NCBI RefSeq assembly: GCF_024172165.1 | Contig: NZ_JAMZEB010000002.1 | Coordinates: 4,919,501 to 4,983,500 of the forward strand | DNA length: 64,000 nucleotides | Reading direction: 5' to 3' | Origin: Nonomuraea thailandensis | Lineage (GTDB): Bacteria; Actinomycetota; Actinomycetes; Streptosporangiales; Streptosporangiaceae | In this document: positions 43,601 to 52,175 of the stretch, piece by piece | Position numbering within the stretch: the first letter of the stretch is position 1 | Layout: every line of letters begins with the position of its first letter | The notes under the pieces: generated by a model | What the model was told of the DNA's origin: nothing | Database searches by the model: none | The model's input: the letters and a program-made list of their open reading frames with translations, nothing else | Program-made: the position numbers and the translations under genes

Positions 43601-43737
43601 GAGGAGTCGTGGTGGATGGACAGGTCGCCGGCTGCTTGATACATGGGGCTCTGCCCTGAGCTCTTGGCCTGTAGCTGTACGTTCCTCGCCTGGTCACCGC
43701 TGGAGGAGATGCCGGTGTTGTCGCCCGCGCTCGACAT
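40675..43737 (-). CDS. NB-ARC/TPR STAND ATPase with 13 near-identical repeats
   Basis: The 1,020-residue protein has a short N-terminus containing GDQARNVQLQAKSSGQ and MYQAAGDLSIHH, and the NB-ARC ATPase (about 70-400). The ATPase shows FVGRDTALGDL, P-loop GLGGVGKS (104-111), Walker B WLVVFDNVEE, RDIGW sensor and GDLPLALTQAGAYI. A winged-helix/linker follows, then 13 TPR units of 42 residues (consensus RDQYAALLPTREHVLGAEHP plus ETLITRGNLAHWTGQAGDAA). STAND ATPases of this build oligomerise on ligand binding and act as signalling switches; some bacterial ones are antiphage sensors. No enzymatic effector domain is visible. ATG at 43737 has GGGGAG upstream; 43767 is an alternative. Confidence 0.92.
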   Translation of the reverse strand: MSSAGDNTGISSSGDQARNVQLQAKSSGQSPMYQAAGDLSIHHDSSVPRRPLPHAERVPVPPGLNGLPRRPAAAFVGRDTALGDLRRALDDKPGTGVISQAVLGLGGVGKSELALQYAHRHRADYRLVWWIDADSPDRIRIGLAALAQALTCGIDSVAAEQATVEEAAAWAVSWLAAHPGWLVVFDNVEEVADVEPYLARLTHGHVLITTRRDIGWQHLDITPVRLELLSRPAATALLAGLIGPPDAANTGALQDLAEQLGDLPLALTQAGAYIARTPRMTLTRYLELLKDVPARMYATATPAGGDAERVVAKVLTLSHARIHEINPLAIRVLNLLACYAPDNLPCSVLDALPEADPLQVGEALALLQSYSLIILTPSPTGLQPGEPEDLVSVHRLIQAVTLHQLTPDQRDHSRQVAADLILAALPDDPDTIEAWPAYRALLPHARSVLPPGTPGLRRLAAYLGASGDYSTAVQLQQDLYSYAAATLGAEHPDTLTTRHNLAVWTGLAGDAEAARDQLAALLPLRERIQGIEHPHTLTTRNQLARWTGQVGDAAAARDQLAALLPIRGRVLGAEHPETLITRNSLASWTGEAGDATAARDQYAALLPLCERVLGAEHPETLTARGNLARWTGEAGDAAAARDQYAALLPTREHVLGTEHPETLITRGNLAHWTGQAGDAAAARDQYAALLPTREHVLGAEHPDTLATRGNLARWTGQAGDAAAARDQYAALLPTREHVLGAEHPETLITRANLAHWTGQAGDAAAARDQYAALLPTREHVLGAEHPETLITRGNLAHWTGQAGDAAAARDQYAALLPTRERVLGAEHPETLTARGNLARWTGEAGDAAAARDQYAALLPTREHVQGTEHPETLITRGNLAHWTGQAGDAAAARDQYAALLPTREHVLGAEHPDTLTTQHNLAHWTGEAGDAAAARDQYAALLPTVERVMGAEHPSTLTTRHNLASWTGEAGDAAAARDQYAALLPTREHVLGAEHPETLTTRANLAYWTGEAEGMESGGG
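40678..42321 (-). repeat. Thirteen 126-bp tandem repeats in the TPR region
   Basis: Each unit encodes one 42-residue TPR. Units 4-13 are nearly identical in DNA. Units 4 and 9, and 5 and 10, share private changes (LTARGNLARW; GTEHPETLITRGNLAHW), indicating a block of five units (about 630 bp) was itself duplicated. Confidence 0.92.
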
Positions 43738-43994
43738 GCATCCAGAATGCTCCCCAACCGCATGCATCCGGACTGATAGTGACGAACGCGTGACCTGCCT
43801 GCGGCTACACCCCCGTCACATCCCTCGCCGCTCCCACCCGCCGACTGCATCGTTTAGCCCCCGGTCACCGGACGTATTCGCGGACTACCTATCTGAGACG
43901 GCGTCGCCGCAGGTCGAGATCTCGCCTGGGGGCGGATCGTGGTTGTCCGGTGAGCGTTCCCCTAACGGACACTCGCGGGAGATTGGTGAACAGT

Positions 43995-44020
43995 CTTCAT
44001 CTAACGATCGGTAAATGAAG
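43995..44020. repeat. 26-bp palindrome after a TPR relic, copy 2
   Basis: CTTCAT and ATGAAG flank AACGATCG, closely matching copy 1 at 40646-40671. The homology to copy 1 continues rightward through CCATCACCCACCACCC into TPR coding sequence. Confidence 0.6.
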
Positions 44021-44281
44021 CACCATCACCCACCACCCGGCTCCCTCCCTCCGCCTCCCCCGTCCAGCGGGCGAGGTTGGCCCGGGTGGTCGGGTGTCGG
44101 GGTGCTCGATGCCCCGGACGCGCTCAACGATGGGGAGCAGGACGGTGAGGGGGAGCAGGGCGGCGACCGCGTCCCTCGCCTGCCCCGTCCAGACGGCGAG
44201 GTTGTGCCGGGCGGTCAGAGTCTTGGGGTGCTCGGCGCCCAGCATGGCCACTGCGTGGGTGCAGAGGTCCTGCTGGAGCAG
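44021..44281 (-). pseudogene. 3' relic of a second NB-ARC/TPR gene
   Basis: The minus strand reads LLQQDLCTHAVAMLGAEHPK, TLTARHNLAVWTGQARDAVA and IVERVRGIEHPD, then in a shifted frame the final-unit sequence of the NB-ARC/TPR gene. It equals about two and a half TPR units, from the first unit (QLQQDLYSYAAATLGAEHP in the intact gene) joined to the last. The rest of the gene is gone; the relic abuts the stop codon of the membrane protein gene at 44282. Confidence 0.75.
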
Positions 44282-45277
44282 TCACGCCGGGACGATCTTG
44301 AGCGATTCCACCACGGTGTGGACGTCGGGCCACAGATGCCGGTGGGTGTCGGGAATGGTGATCCACAGAACGGCCGGGCGCGGGCGGCCGGTGTCCACGG
44401 CGATCGCGACGGACAGCTCCTGAGCGGCCTCGCGTCCGTCCGGGCTCGGCGGCATCCGCATCATCCTGGCCAGCAGCCAGCCGCGGTGTACGGGCTGGGA
44501 GGCGATGTCCTGGCCTGTCGTACCGGCCGGGAACGCGCCGGCCTGCTTGTGGTCGAGCATCGCGCGGGCGGCGTCGTACATGCTGTCGCCGACGTCGAGC
44601 TCGGACCACAGGTGCTGGGAGTCCAGGTCGGCCCACCACTCGCGGTCGCCGTCCGGTCCGTACGTCTCGGTGAGCAGCGTCTGGCGCAGGTTGTAGCGGC
44701 CGTCCTTGACGGGGCCGTCGCCGATGGGACGGCTGCGCCGCCATGGCGCGCCCAGCTCTGCGAACGACAGGCCCGTCCTGGGGTCGGTCACTCTGCCGAT
44801 CGTTTTGGAGCCTTTGCCCGGCCGGCGGGCGAGCGTGACGACGGTCCCCTCCTCGATCCTCGTGACCCGGAGATCGCTCGAGGCACTGGGCGTCGCCGTC
44901 GGGGTGGTGGCGGTCGGGGTGGTGGTGGGGGCGGGCGTGGGTGTCGCCGGGAAGGGCGGTGTGGGCGTCTGTACGGGCGTAGCCGCCGTGACGGGCGTGC
45001 CGGAGCCCGTGGCCAGGTTCAGGCCGACGACCAGCTCGGTGATGAGCGCGGCGGCGCCGAGCAGGCGGATCCAGGTGGGGAACGGTGCGAGGAGGCCGCG
45101 CATGCGGTCGGACGCTTGCAGGCGACCGGACGCGCCCGCGCGGTCGGATCCACCCGCGCGGCCACGCGTGCGGCCCGATGTGCGCGTGCTGGGCGTGCCC
45201 TTATGGGTGGCGCGCTTCTTGGAGCCGCGTGTCGGGCCGGAGGAGGACGCGCCCGGGTGGTCGGAGGTCGCGGGCAT
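44282..45277 (-). CDS. Single-pass membrane protein with Pro/Thr-rich linker
   Basis: The 331-residue product has a basic cytoplasmic N-terminus rich in Ser/Arg (1-60), one membrane segment (about 68-90, IRLLGAAALITELVVGLNLA), a Pro/Thr-rich linker (about 95-135) and an extracytoplasmic domain (140-331). The domain includes GTVVTLARRPGKGSKTIGRV, WWADLDSQHLWSELDVGDSM and VLWITIPDTHRHLWPDVHTV. I do not recognise the domain. It may be a sensor or cell-surface partner. Its start codon lies 3 bases after the stop of the upstream membrane gene, so the two are cotranscribed. Confidence 0.82.
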   Translation of the reverse strand: MPATSDHPGASSSGPTRGSKKRATHKGTPSTRTSGRTRGRAGGSDRAGASGRLQASDRMRGLLAPFPTWIRLLGAAALITELVVGLNLATGSGTPVTAATPVQTPTPPFPATPTPAPTTTPTATTPTATPSASSDLRVTRIEEGTVVTLARRPGKGSKTIGRVTDPRTGLSFAELGAPWRRSRPIGDGPVKDGRYNLRQTLLTETYGPDGDREWWADLDSQHLWSELDVGDSMYDAARAMLDHKQAGAFPAGTTGQDIASQPVHRGWLLARMMRMPPSPDGREAAQELSVAIAVDTGRPRPAVLWITIPDTHRHLWPDVHTVVESLKIVPA

Positions 45278-45280
45278 GGG

Positions 45281-46213
45281 TCAGCCCTTCCGGGAGAGCA
45301 GGTCGGAACCGGCGAGGCGGGCTTGTTCGACGCTGTCGCGCAGGGATTCGTGCAGGTCGCGCACGCGTTCGGACAGCAGGCCGACCTCCTCGGCGGCCAG
45401 CGGATCACGGGCCGTCCTGGACAGCAGCTCGCGGTAGGCGTCGCCGTCCTCGGCCAGGTCCTGGAGGGTCCGCCACTCCGCGTAGACGGCCTGCGCCTCC
45501 TCGGTGCGCCGGGCGTACTCCTCCAGGGCGGAGATCCGCCTGGCCAGGGCGCGGGTGGCGACCGTCAGCGCCTCTTCCTGGGAAGCGAGCACGGTGGAGA
45601 TGCGCTCGGTGACGCGGCCGGAGCGGGCGGCGTCCTGTTCGCGGCGCAGGCGGGTCAGCTCGGTCAGTGTCTCGGCGATCTCCCAGGCCTGGCGGGGCAG
45701 GGTGACGCGGTTGGCGACGCTGTCGAGCAGGCCGTCCCGGTCGAGCGGGGAGCCGAGCACGGTGGCGGTCGCGTCCACGGTGCGTTCCAGCAGCGCGGCG
45801 TCCAGCGGCTCCAGCATGCGGGTGTGCACGTACCGGCCGCTGTGGCGGCGGCCGTACCCGGCCACGGGCGACTCGCCGGCCAGAGCCAGCAGCGCCATGG
45901 CCGCGATGCCCTGCACGGCCAGGCCGGACAGGAAAAACGCCGGGAAGCCGTACCCGATCCAGACGCCGAGCAGCGCCGCCTGCAGCAGCACGGCGGCGGC
46001 AACGAGCACGGGGCGGCGGCCATGTCGGGCCAGCGCCAGGACAAGGGGCAGGAAACCGTACAACGCCGACAGCGTCAGGGCTGCCAGGACGTCGCCGGCC
46101 GTCCGGCCGCCCCACGCGGGCCGGTGCGGCGGGGGTGGCAGGAGCTCGGGGTGGGCGGACATCGCCCGGCGGTGCGCCTCGGGCAGGTCCGGGTCGAGGA
46201 CAAGGACGTTCAT
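45281..46213 (-). CDS. Membrane protein with long coiled-coil C-terminus
   Basis: The 310-residue product has three hydrophobic segments (about 41-62, 68-88, 91-112) and then a long, charged, mostly helical C-terminus (about 130-305) with LTELTRLRREQDAARSGRVT and ARRISALEEYARRTEEAQAV, typical of a coiled coil. The first 36 residues are cytoplasmic and Pro-rich. I do not recognise a family. It is the first gene of a two-gene unit with the single-pass protein at 44282-45277, upstream of the NB-ARC/TPR relic and gene; a shared signalling role is possible but unproven. Confidence 0.82.
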   Translation of the reverse strand: MNVLVLDPDLPEAHRRAMSAHPELLPPPPHRPAWGGRTAGDVLAALTLSALYGFLPLVLALARHGRRPVLVAAAVLLQAALLGVWIGYGFPAFFLSGLAVQGIAAMALLALAGESPVAGYGRRHSGRYVHTRMLEPLDAALLERTVDATATVLGSPLDRDGLLDSVANRVTLPRQAWEIAETLTELTRLRREQDAARSGRVTERISTVLASQEEALTVATRALARRISALEEYARRTEEAQAVYAEWRTLQDLAEDGDAYRELLSRTARDPLAAEEVGLLSERVRDLHESLRDSVEQARLAGSDLLSRKG

Positions 46214-46742
46214 GGTGCCGGCCGCCGTGCTGCCCGACGGTGCCCGGGCCTGGGGGTGAAGGGTGTGCTTGTCATGCCGTTCCTGATCTACGCGTCGCCG
46301 GTCCGCACGGGATGCGGCGATCCTCTCTGCGCGATCATCGCTGGGCCCGCTTGCACTGCGCTTGCAGAGGATGTACGGCGTTCAGGGGTGGTCGCGCAGG
46401 TTGGTGACAAGCGGTCATCGTGGCCACCGGAGTGACAGCCGACGACCGCCGCCACGTGCTCGGCTTCTCCGTCGGCGGCAGCGAGGACGGCACGTTCTGA
46501 CGCGTTCCTGCGCTCGCTCAGGGCCTGCGCCTTGACCGGGTGCAGCGGGGAGGGCCTCCCATCAGCGCTCGACGTCGCAAACGGGTGTAATCGCGGGAAG
46601 TGCCTCGTGGACCGCCGTCGACCGGCGAACGGCGTTGCCGACCAGGATGTCGAAGCAGGCGTACAACCCCGGCGTGGCCTGCACCGCGGTGTCGACCGTG
46701 GTCGGTGCGCGGCCGAGCAGGAGGAAGAGACTGGTGCAGACG
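46214..46742. other. Mostly decayed; one unrecognised minus-strand frame
   Basis: Between 46562 and about 46745 the minus strand encodes DVCTSLFLLLGRAPTTVDTA, LYACFDILVGNAVRRSTAVH and a short end. It looks protein-like but I cannot place it; it starts out of frame with anything upstream. No other support was found. Confidence 0.3.
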
Positions 46743-47582
46743 TCACGACATCGTTGTTGAGCGGCTGAGCGTCTCCCACGTGACCATGTCGGCCAGCAGA
46801 GCCTCGTGGTGGGCACGCAGTGCATCGACCGCGTCGCCGCCGAGTACGAGGCGGAGCGGCGGGTTCTCCGCGTCGAGCACCTGGATGACGGCCGCGGCGC
46901 CCTTCACGGGGTCACCTGGTTCGTGGCCCGCGATTGCCTCGACCATCCGCCGGAGACCTCCAGAGCTCGCCTGGTAGGCCGGGTTCTCGGGGGCCAGGAC
47001 CATGTTGTTGGTGATCCTGGTGCGGAACATGCCAGGTTCCACCAGCAGCACCCGGACGCCCATGGGTGCCAGTTCGCTCGACAGCGCCTCGCTGAAGGCC
47101 TCGAGCGCGTGCTTCGCGGCGTCGTAACCGGCCAGCCCCGGATAGGTCATCCGGCCGCCCAGGGAGCTCATCTGCACGATCGTCCCGCTGCCCTGCTCGC
47201 GCATCAGGGGGACGATCGCCTTGGTGACCTCCGCGGCACCGAAGAAATTGACCTCCATCAGCGAGCGCAGCTGCTCCATCGAGGTTTCCTCCACGGCCCC
47301 GATCATGGTGAACCCGGCGTTGTTCACCAGGACGTCGATGCCACCGAACACAGTCAGCGTCGCGGTCACCGCGGCCTGAACGGAGGTCGGATCCGTGACG
47401 TCCAGCGCCGCCGTGCTGACCCGGCCGCCGCCGATCTCCGCAAGGTCGGCGAGTGTCTCCGGACGTCGTGCGGTGGCCATGACCCGGTCACCGGCGGCCA
47501 GCGCGGCGAGCGCGATCTCCCGGCCGAATCCGGTCGAGCAGCCCGTGATCAACCAGACGCGGCCCTGCGTTTCGTTCGTCAT
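46743..47582 (-). CDS. Short-chain dehydrogenase/reductase
   Basis: The 279-residue classical SDR has the cofactor motif TGCSTGFG (13-20), NNAG (87-90), Ser139/140 and Tyr153-x3-Lys157 in GYDAAKHAL. PGDPVKGAAAVIQVLDAEN near the C-terminus matches the same actinobacterial SDR subgroup as the gene at 6254-7096. The substrate is unknown. ATG at 47582 has GAAGGGCG about 8 bases upstream; the ATG two codons earlier is too close to it. It is divergent from a LysR-family gene with 101 bases between starts, so the LysR protein probably regulates it. Confidence 0.93.
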   Translation of the reverse strand: MTNETQGRVWLITGCSTGFGREIALAALAAGDRVMATARRPETLADLAEIGGGRVSTAALDVTDPTSVQAAVTATLTVFGGIDVLVNNAGFTMIGAVEETSMEQLRSLMEVNFFGAAEVTKAIVPLMREQGSGTIVQMSSLGGRMTYPGLAGYDAAKHALEAFSEALSSELAPMGVRVLLVEPGMFRTRITNNMVLAPENPAYQASSGGLRRMVEAIAGHEPGDPVKGAAAVIQVLDAENPPLRLVLGGDAVDALRAHHEALLADMVTWETLSRSTTMS

Positions 47583-47620
47583 CCCCATCGCCCTTCAACG
47601 TGGTGTCTTTCGAGGTCAAT

Positions 47621-47639
47621 GGTGGTCTGGACGCACCAA
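47621..47639. promoter_or_regulatory. LysR-type box between SDR and lysR-type genes
   Basis: TGGTG-N9-CACCA includes the T-N11-A core (T47624, A47636) expected for a LysR-family site. It lies midway between the divergent starts. Confidence 0.5.
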
Positions 47640-47683
47640 AGCCGTCCAACACCCTTTACTTGTCGCGGTTGTAGGATTTTCCT

Positions 47684-48586
47684 GTGACCCCTGACCTCCG
47701 GCAGCTGAGGTACTTCGTCGCGGTCGCCGAGGAAAGCAGTTACACACGCGCTGCCGAACGACTCCTGATCAGCCAGCAGTCCCTGTCCCAGCAGATCGCC
47801 CTGCTGGAACGCATGCTGGGTGCGAAGCTGTTCGACCGCGACACCCGGGGCACCAGCCTGACCGCTGTCGGTGTGCTGTTCCTCCCCGAGGCCCGTGCGG
47901 TGCTCGATCGAGCCGACGAAGCTCTCGACGTCGTGGCACGAGCCATCCGTGGCGAGGCCGGCCGTCTCCGCCTGGCCTTCCTCGCCACCACCACGAACTA
48001 CCTGCTGCCTCCGGTGGTCCGGGCCGTCCGGCAGCGACTGCCGGGAATCAGGCTGACGACGGAGGAGACAACGATCTCGCCCCTGGTCGACGGCGTACTC
48101 AAGGGCCGCTACGACGTCGCGTTCACCCGGCCTCCGCTGGTGGCCGGTCTGGAGACCAGGACCTTGATCAGCGAGCCCGTGTGCGCCGTCCTGCCCGAAG
48201 AGCATCCGCTCGCCGCGCGAACCGAACTGGCGCTGGATGAGCTGGCCGGCGAACGGTGGGTGCTGACCCCGCGTAGCTCATGGGAACCCTGGCACCAGGC
48301 GTTCGACCACTCCTTCCGTACGGCGGGGTTCACCCCTGACGTGGTCCAGCGGGACGCGAGCGTGCAAGGGCTTCTCGGCCTGGTGGCGGCCGGTGTCGGG
48401 GTGACCCGGCTCGCCAGGTCCGCGAGCAGTCTCCGACGCACCGGTGTGGTGTTCGTACCGTTGACCGGAGAGTTTGTTCCCACCGAGATGGCCTGGTTGT
48501 CCGGCAACACCTCACCCGCGTTGCGCCGTCTGCTGAACGTGGTCACCGAACTGGCCGCCTCCACCGACCTCGCCAAGTTCGGCTGA
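47684..48586 (+). CDS. LysR-family transcriptional regulator
   Basis: The 300-residue product has an N-terminal winged helix-turn-helix (DLRQLRYFVAVAEESSYTRA, RLLISQQSLSQQIALLERML) and a periplasmic-binding-like effector domain (about 90-295) with RLRLAFLATTTNYLLPPVVR and LLGLVAAGVGVTRLARS. It probably activates or represses the divergent SDR gene through the box between them. The start is a GTG at 47684. The effector is unknown. Confidence 0.95.
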   Translation: MTPDLRQLRYFVAVAEESSYTRAAERLLISQQSLSQQIALLERMLGAKLFDRDTRGTSLTAVGVLFLPEARAVLDRADEALDVVARAIRGEAGRLRLAFLATTTNYLLPPVVRAVRQRLPGIRLTTEETTISPLVDGVLKGRYDVAFTRPPLVAGLETRTLISEPVCAVLPEEHPLAARTELALDELAGERWVLTPRSSWEPWHQAFDHSFRTAGFTPDVVQRDASVQGLLGLVAAGVGVTRLARSASSLRRTGVVFVPLTGEFVPTEMAWLSGNTSPALRRLLNVVTELAASTDLAKFG

Positions 48587-48679
48587 CCCTCACACCGCAC
48601 CCCCAGCGCCAGGGATCACCACGTCCCGGCCCGTCCAGACGTAGCCGAGATCACCCATGGCTTGGCACTGCCGCGTCTG

Positions 48680-48694
48680 AGCGTCTTTGACGCT
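48680..48694. promoter_or_regulatory. Short perfect dyad before the S41 peptidase gene
   Basis: AGCGTC-TTT-GACGCT lies 29 bases upstream of the GTG start. It may be an operator near the transcription start; the evidence is symmetry and position only. Confidence 0.35.
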
Positions 48695-48723
48695 TTCGGC
48701 AGCGCAGTGATCTACTCCCTGCC

Positions 48724-49629
48724 GTGACGACTCTGACAAAGCTTCAGCCCGCCCCTGTCATCGACGAGACGGCCCGGCTGCTGACCGAGCACTACGTTTT
48801 CCCTGAGACAGCCAAGCAGCTCGCCGACCTGATACAACAACGCCTCGCCGAGGGCGCCTATGACGTTGGCAGTGCCGAGGAGCTCGCCCGTCTGGTCACC
48901 GCGGACCTGCAGTCCGTCAATGACGACAAACACCTGAGACTGAGGTACCACGCCGACCCGGTGTCCCCCGAGCAGGGTGCGGCAACCTTGGAGTCCATCC
49001 GCCTGGACTTCGACACCTCGCTGGGCGGTGCGCCCCGGGTGGAGTTGCTCGGCGGAGGAGTGGCCGTGGTGGAGTTGGCGCCGATGCTGTTTCCGCTGGA
49101 TTGGGCCGCCGAACCGCTGAGCGCGGCGCTCACCTTGGCCTCCCGCGCCCGGGCGCTGATCGTGGATCTTCGCGACAACCGGGGCGGCGACCCGGACACC
49201 GTCGCCTTCGTCTGCAGTTACCTCCTGGACGAGCGCACCCACCTCAACACCATGTACTGGCGCAGCGGCGAGCGCAGCGAGCAGTCCTGGAGCCTGCCGC
49301 ACGTTCCCGGCGCGCGTTTCGGCGGCAGCAGACCGTTGTACGTGTTGTCCAGTGACAGGACTTTCTCCGCCGCTGAGGAGCTGGCCTACGACCTGCAGCA
49401 GCTCGGCCGCGCCGTTGTCGTCGGCGAGCGCACCCGCGGCGGCGCGCACCCGTGCAAGGGCTGGACCGTGCACCCTCACCTGGAAGCCACCGTCCCCACC
49501 GGCCGCGCCATCAACCCCGTCTCCGGCACGAACTGGGAGGGCACCGGTGTGCAGCCGGACGTCCCTTGCGCTGCCGCGGAATCCCTCGACCGGGCGCACG
49601 CGCTGGCCCTGGCCCGCGTGGCAGGCTGA
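48724..49629 (+). CDS. S41-family peptidase (IRBP/TSP-like)
   Basis: The 301-residue protein has an N-terminal helical domain (VIDETARLLTEHYVFPETAK) and the S41 core: GGGVAVVELAPMLFPLDWAA, ALIVDLRDNRGGDPDTVAFV, and SDRTFSAAEELAYDLQQLGR carrying the nucleophile Ser, followed by VVVGERTRGGAHPCKGWTV. There is no signal peptide and no PDZ domain, as in the IRBP-like cytoplasmic subgroup. Its substrate is unknown. The GTG start is at 48724. Confidence 0.9.
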   Translation: MTTLTKLQPAPVIDETARLLTEHYVFPETAKQLADLIQQRLAEGAYDVGSAEELARLVTADLQSVNDDKHLRLRYHADPVSPEQGAATLESIRLDFDTSLGGAPRVELLGGGVAVVELAPMLFPLDWAAEPLSAALTLASRARALIVDLRDNRGGDPDTVAFVCSYLLDERTHLNTMYWRSGERSEQSWSLPHVPGARFGGSRPLYVLSSDRTFSAAEELAYDLQQLGRAVVVGERTRGGAHPCKGWTVHPHLEATVPTGRAINPVSGTNWEGTGVQPDVPCAAAESLDRAHALALARVAG

Positions 49630-49768
49630 CGCAGTCGAGCTCATCGGCAGTATGGTGCCTGACGTCGGCGATCAGGAGCTGGTCAGGCAGGACCTGCGGC
49701 TGCTGCTCGACGTCGTCCTCCTGGACGTCCGTATGAGGAGGTCGGCAGGCGGCTGCGGCGGGGGGCCT

Positions 49769-50125
49769 GCCCGCGCAGCCGGCGAGCACGAGCCGTTCCC
49801 CGACGGCGCCGGCCAGCGGCCCGGTCAGTGCGGAGAAGACAGGCGTTGGCACGCTGCCGGCGACTGAGGCGGTGGCGATGACTCTGCTGAGCCGGTCCTG
49901 CGGGATCTCGCGTTGTTGCAGGCTGGTGTAGGAGACGAGTTTCAGTGTCCCTGTTGCTTCGGCCAGCGCGCCGGCGCACACCAGCGTTCCCAGGCGAGGG
50001 GGTGCCGGCAGCAGCGCGGTGATCGCGCCGATGATCAGGCCGACGTCGAAGGCGGAGCCGAGGATGCCCCAGCGGAGCGCGCCGTCCTCGAGGTGGCGCA
50101 GTGCGAACAGCAGGACGGAGCCTCG
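49769..50125 (-). pseudogene. MFS transporter relic
   Basis: The minus strand encodes GILGSAFDVGLIIGAITALL, LGTLVCAGALAEATG and SYTSLQQREIPQDRLSRVIA followed by VFSALTGPLAGAVGERLVLA. This matches helices 7-11 of the major facilitator group that includes enterobactin-exporter-like proteins. Both ends are missing and the frame continues into unrelated sequence. Confidence 0.6.
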
Positions 50126-50442
50126 GCCTTGCCCGCGGCTTCGACGGCCGCGCCGGACAGGCGGATGGCCCCGCGTCGCCGGCCGAGGGCGCAGGCCTGC
50201 TGGGCAAGGGGTGGCCAGCGCCCAGGCGCCGGTCAGGCCGCCCTCGGCTTGCTTGGCCGCCGGTACGGAGAACGGCATGGTCCCTTGGTACGCCCTGACC
50301 AGCATTGATGGCGGTTCGCACGCGAAGAACGCGTTCACCGAGACTTTTGTTCTCGGTACACCGGTCTCGTAATTCCCGTTCACCGCGGCTCGCTTGCCTG
50401 GGGGAAGGCAATTCGCAAGGTTTTCCCGAAAGGTCGTGCCCC
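50126..50442. other. Upstream region of the phnD-like operon; no gene
   Basis: No coding signal. The AT-richer stretch from 50320 to 50440 probably contains the operon promoter and perhaps the TetR operator, but I cannot identify a clear dyad. Confidence 0.35.
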
Positions 50443-51371
50443 ATGCCCCCGCGTCCCCGCGTCCTCCGTGGTGCTCGCGCTGCCGGAGCGGTGGCCCTGG
50501 CCGCCGCCTCAGCCCTGATCCTGACCGCCTGCTCCGGCGGCGCCGCCGCCTCCGGAGCAGGCGAGGACGATGTGATCCGGTTCGCCACCCTGCCGCTGAG
50601 TGACGACCCGACCGCCGCCACCACCCCTGTCAAGGGCATCGCCCGCCTCCTGGAACAGCAGACGGGCATGAAGGTGGAGATCACGGACGTGCCCGACTAC
50701 ACCGCGGTCATCGAGTCGGTGCGTAACGGGCACACCGATATCGGCATCATGAGCGGTTTTCCCTCGGCCCTGGCGGTGAACACGGGCCAGGTGGACTCGC
50801 TGGTGGCCTGGCCGGGGGCCAAGGACGAGCCGGTCTCGATGTGCTTCACGCTCAAGGACAGCCCCATCAAGACCCTGAAGGACATCAAGCCCGAGACGGT
50901 GATCGCGTTCGCGGACCCGGCGTCGTCGTCCGGCTACTTCATGCCGACCCATCTGCTGCACCAGGCCGGCCTAGAGCCGAAGACGGGTTACAAGCCGATG
51001 TTCTCCGGCAGCCACGAGATGAGCTTCGTCGCGATCGAGAAGGGCCAGGTGGACGTCGCCTGCACCTCGACCTCGATGCCGGGGACCGAGATGTTCCCGT
51101 TCAAGGAGGGCGAGTACCAGGTCCTCGGCGAGTCGACGTCGATGCCGGTCGCCCTGTCCGTGCTCGGCAACCAGTCGATGGGCCAGGAGAAGCGGGCGGC
51201 GCTGCTCAAGGCGATCCCGCAGGTGTTCGCCCCGGCGAACGCCAAGGAGCTGGGGCCGTACGCTCAGGCGTTCCCGGAGGGCGTGCAGCCGATCATCGAG
51301 CCCAGGAAGGACATCTTCCAGCCGTTCGTCGACATCGCAGCGGTGGCCGACGTCGACATCTCGGACCTGAA

Positions 51372-51375
<4 letters not shown>
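50443..51375 (+). CDS. phnD: PhnD-like phosphonate/phosphite ABC substrate-binding lipoprotein
   Basis: The 310-residue lipoprotein precursor has signal and lipobox LILTAC (Cys30). The mature part is a PhnD-type periplasmic-binding protein with RFATLPLSDDPTAATTPVKG, DYTAVIESVRNGHTDIGIMS and IAFADPASSSGYFMPTHLL, the SSSGYFxP segment that binds the phosphonate/phosphite oxyanion. It delivers a phosphorus oxyanion compound to the PhnC/PhnE-like transporter encoded next. The ATG at 50443 has GAAAGG upstream; earlier in-frame starts lack the signal peptide context. It is first gene of a five-gene unit. Confidence 0.93.

Positions 51376-52174
<799 letters not shown>

Positions 52175-52175
<1 letters not shown>

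Noticed and set aside
44015..46435. 806-codon plus-strand open frame, GVG-rich
   Set aside because: It is antisense to two membrane-protein genes with clear hydrophobic segments; the composition is that of reverse-strand GC-rich coding DNA.
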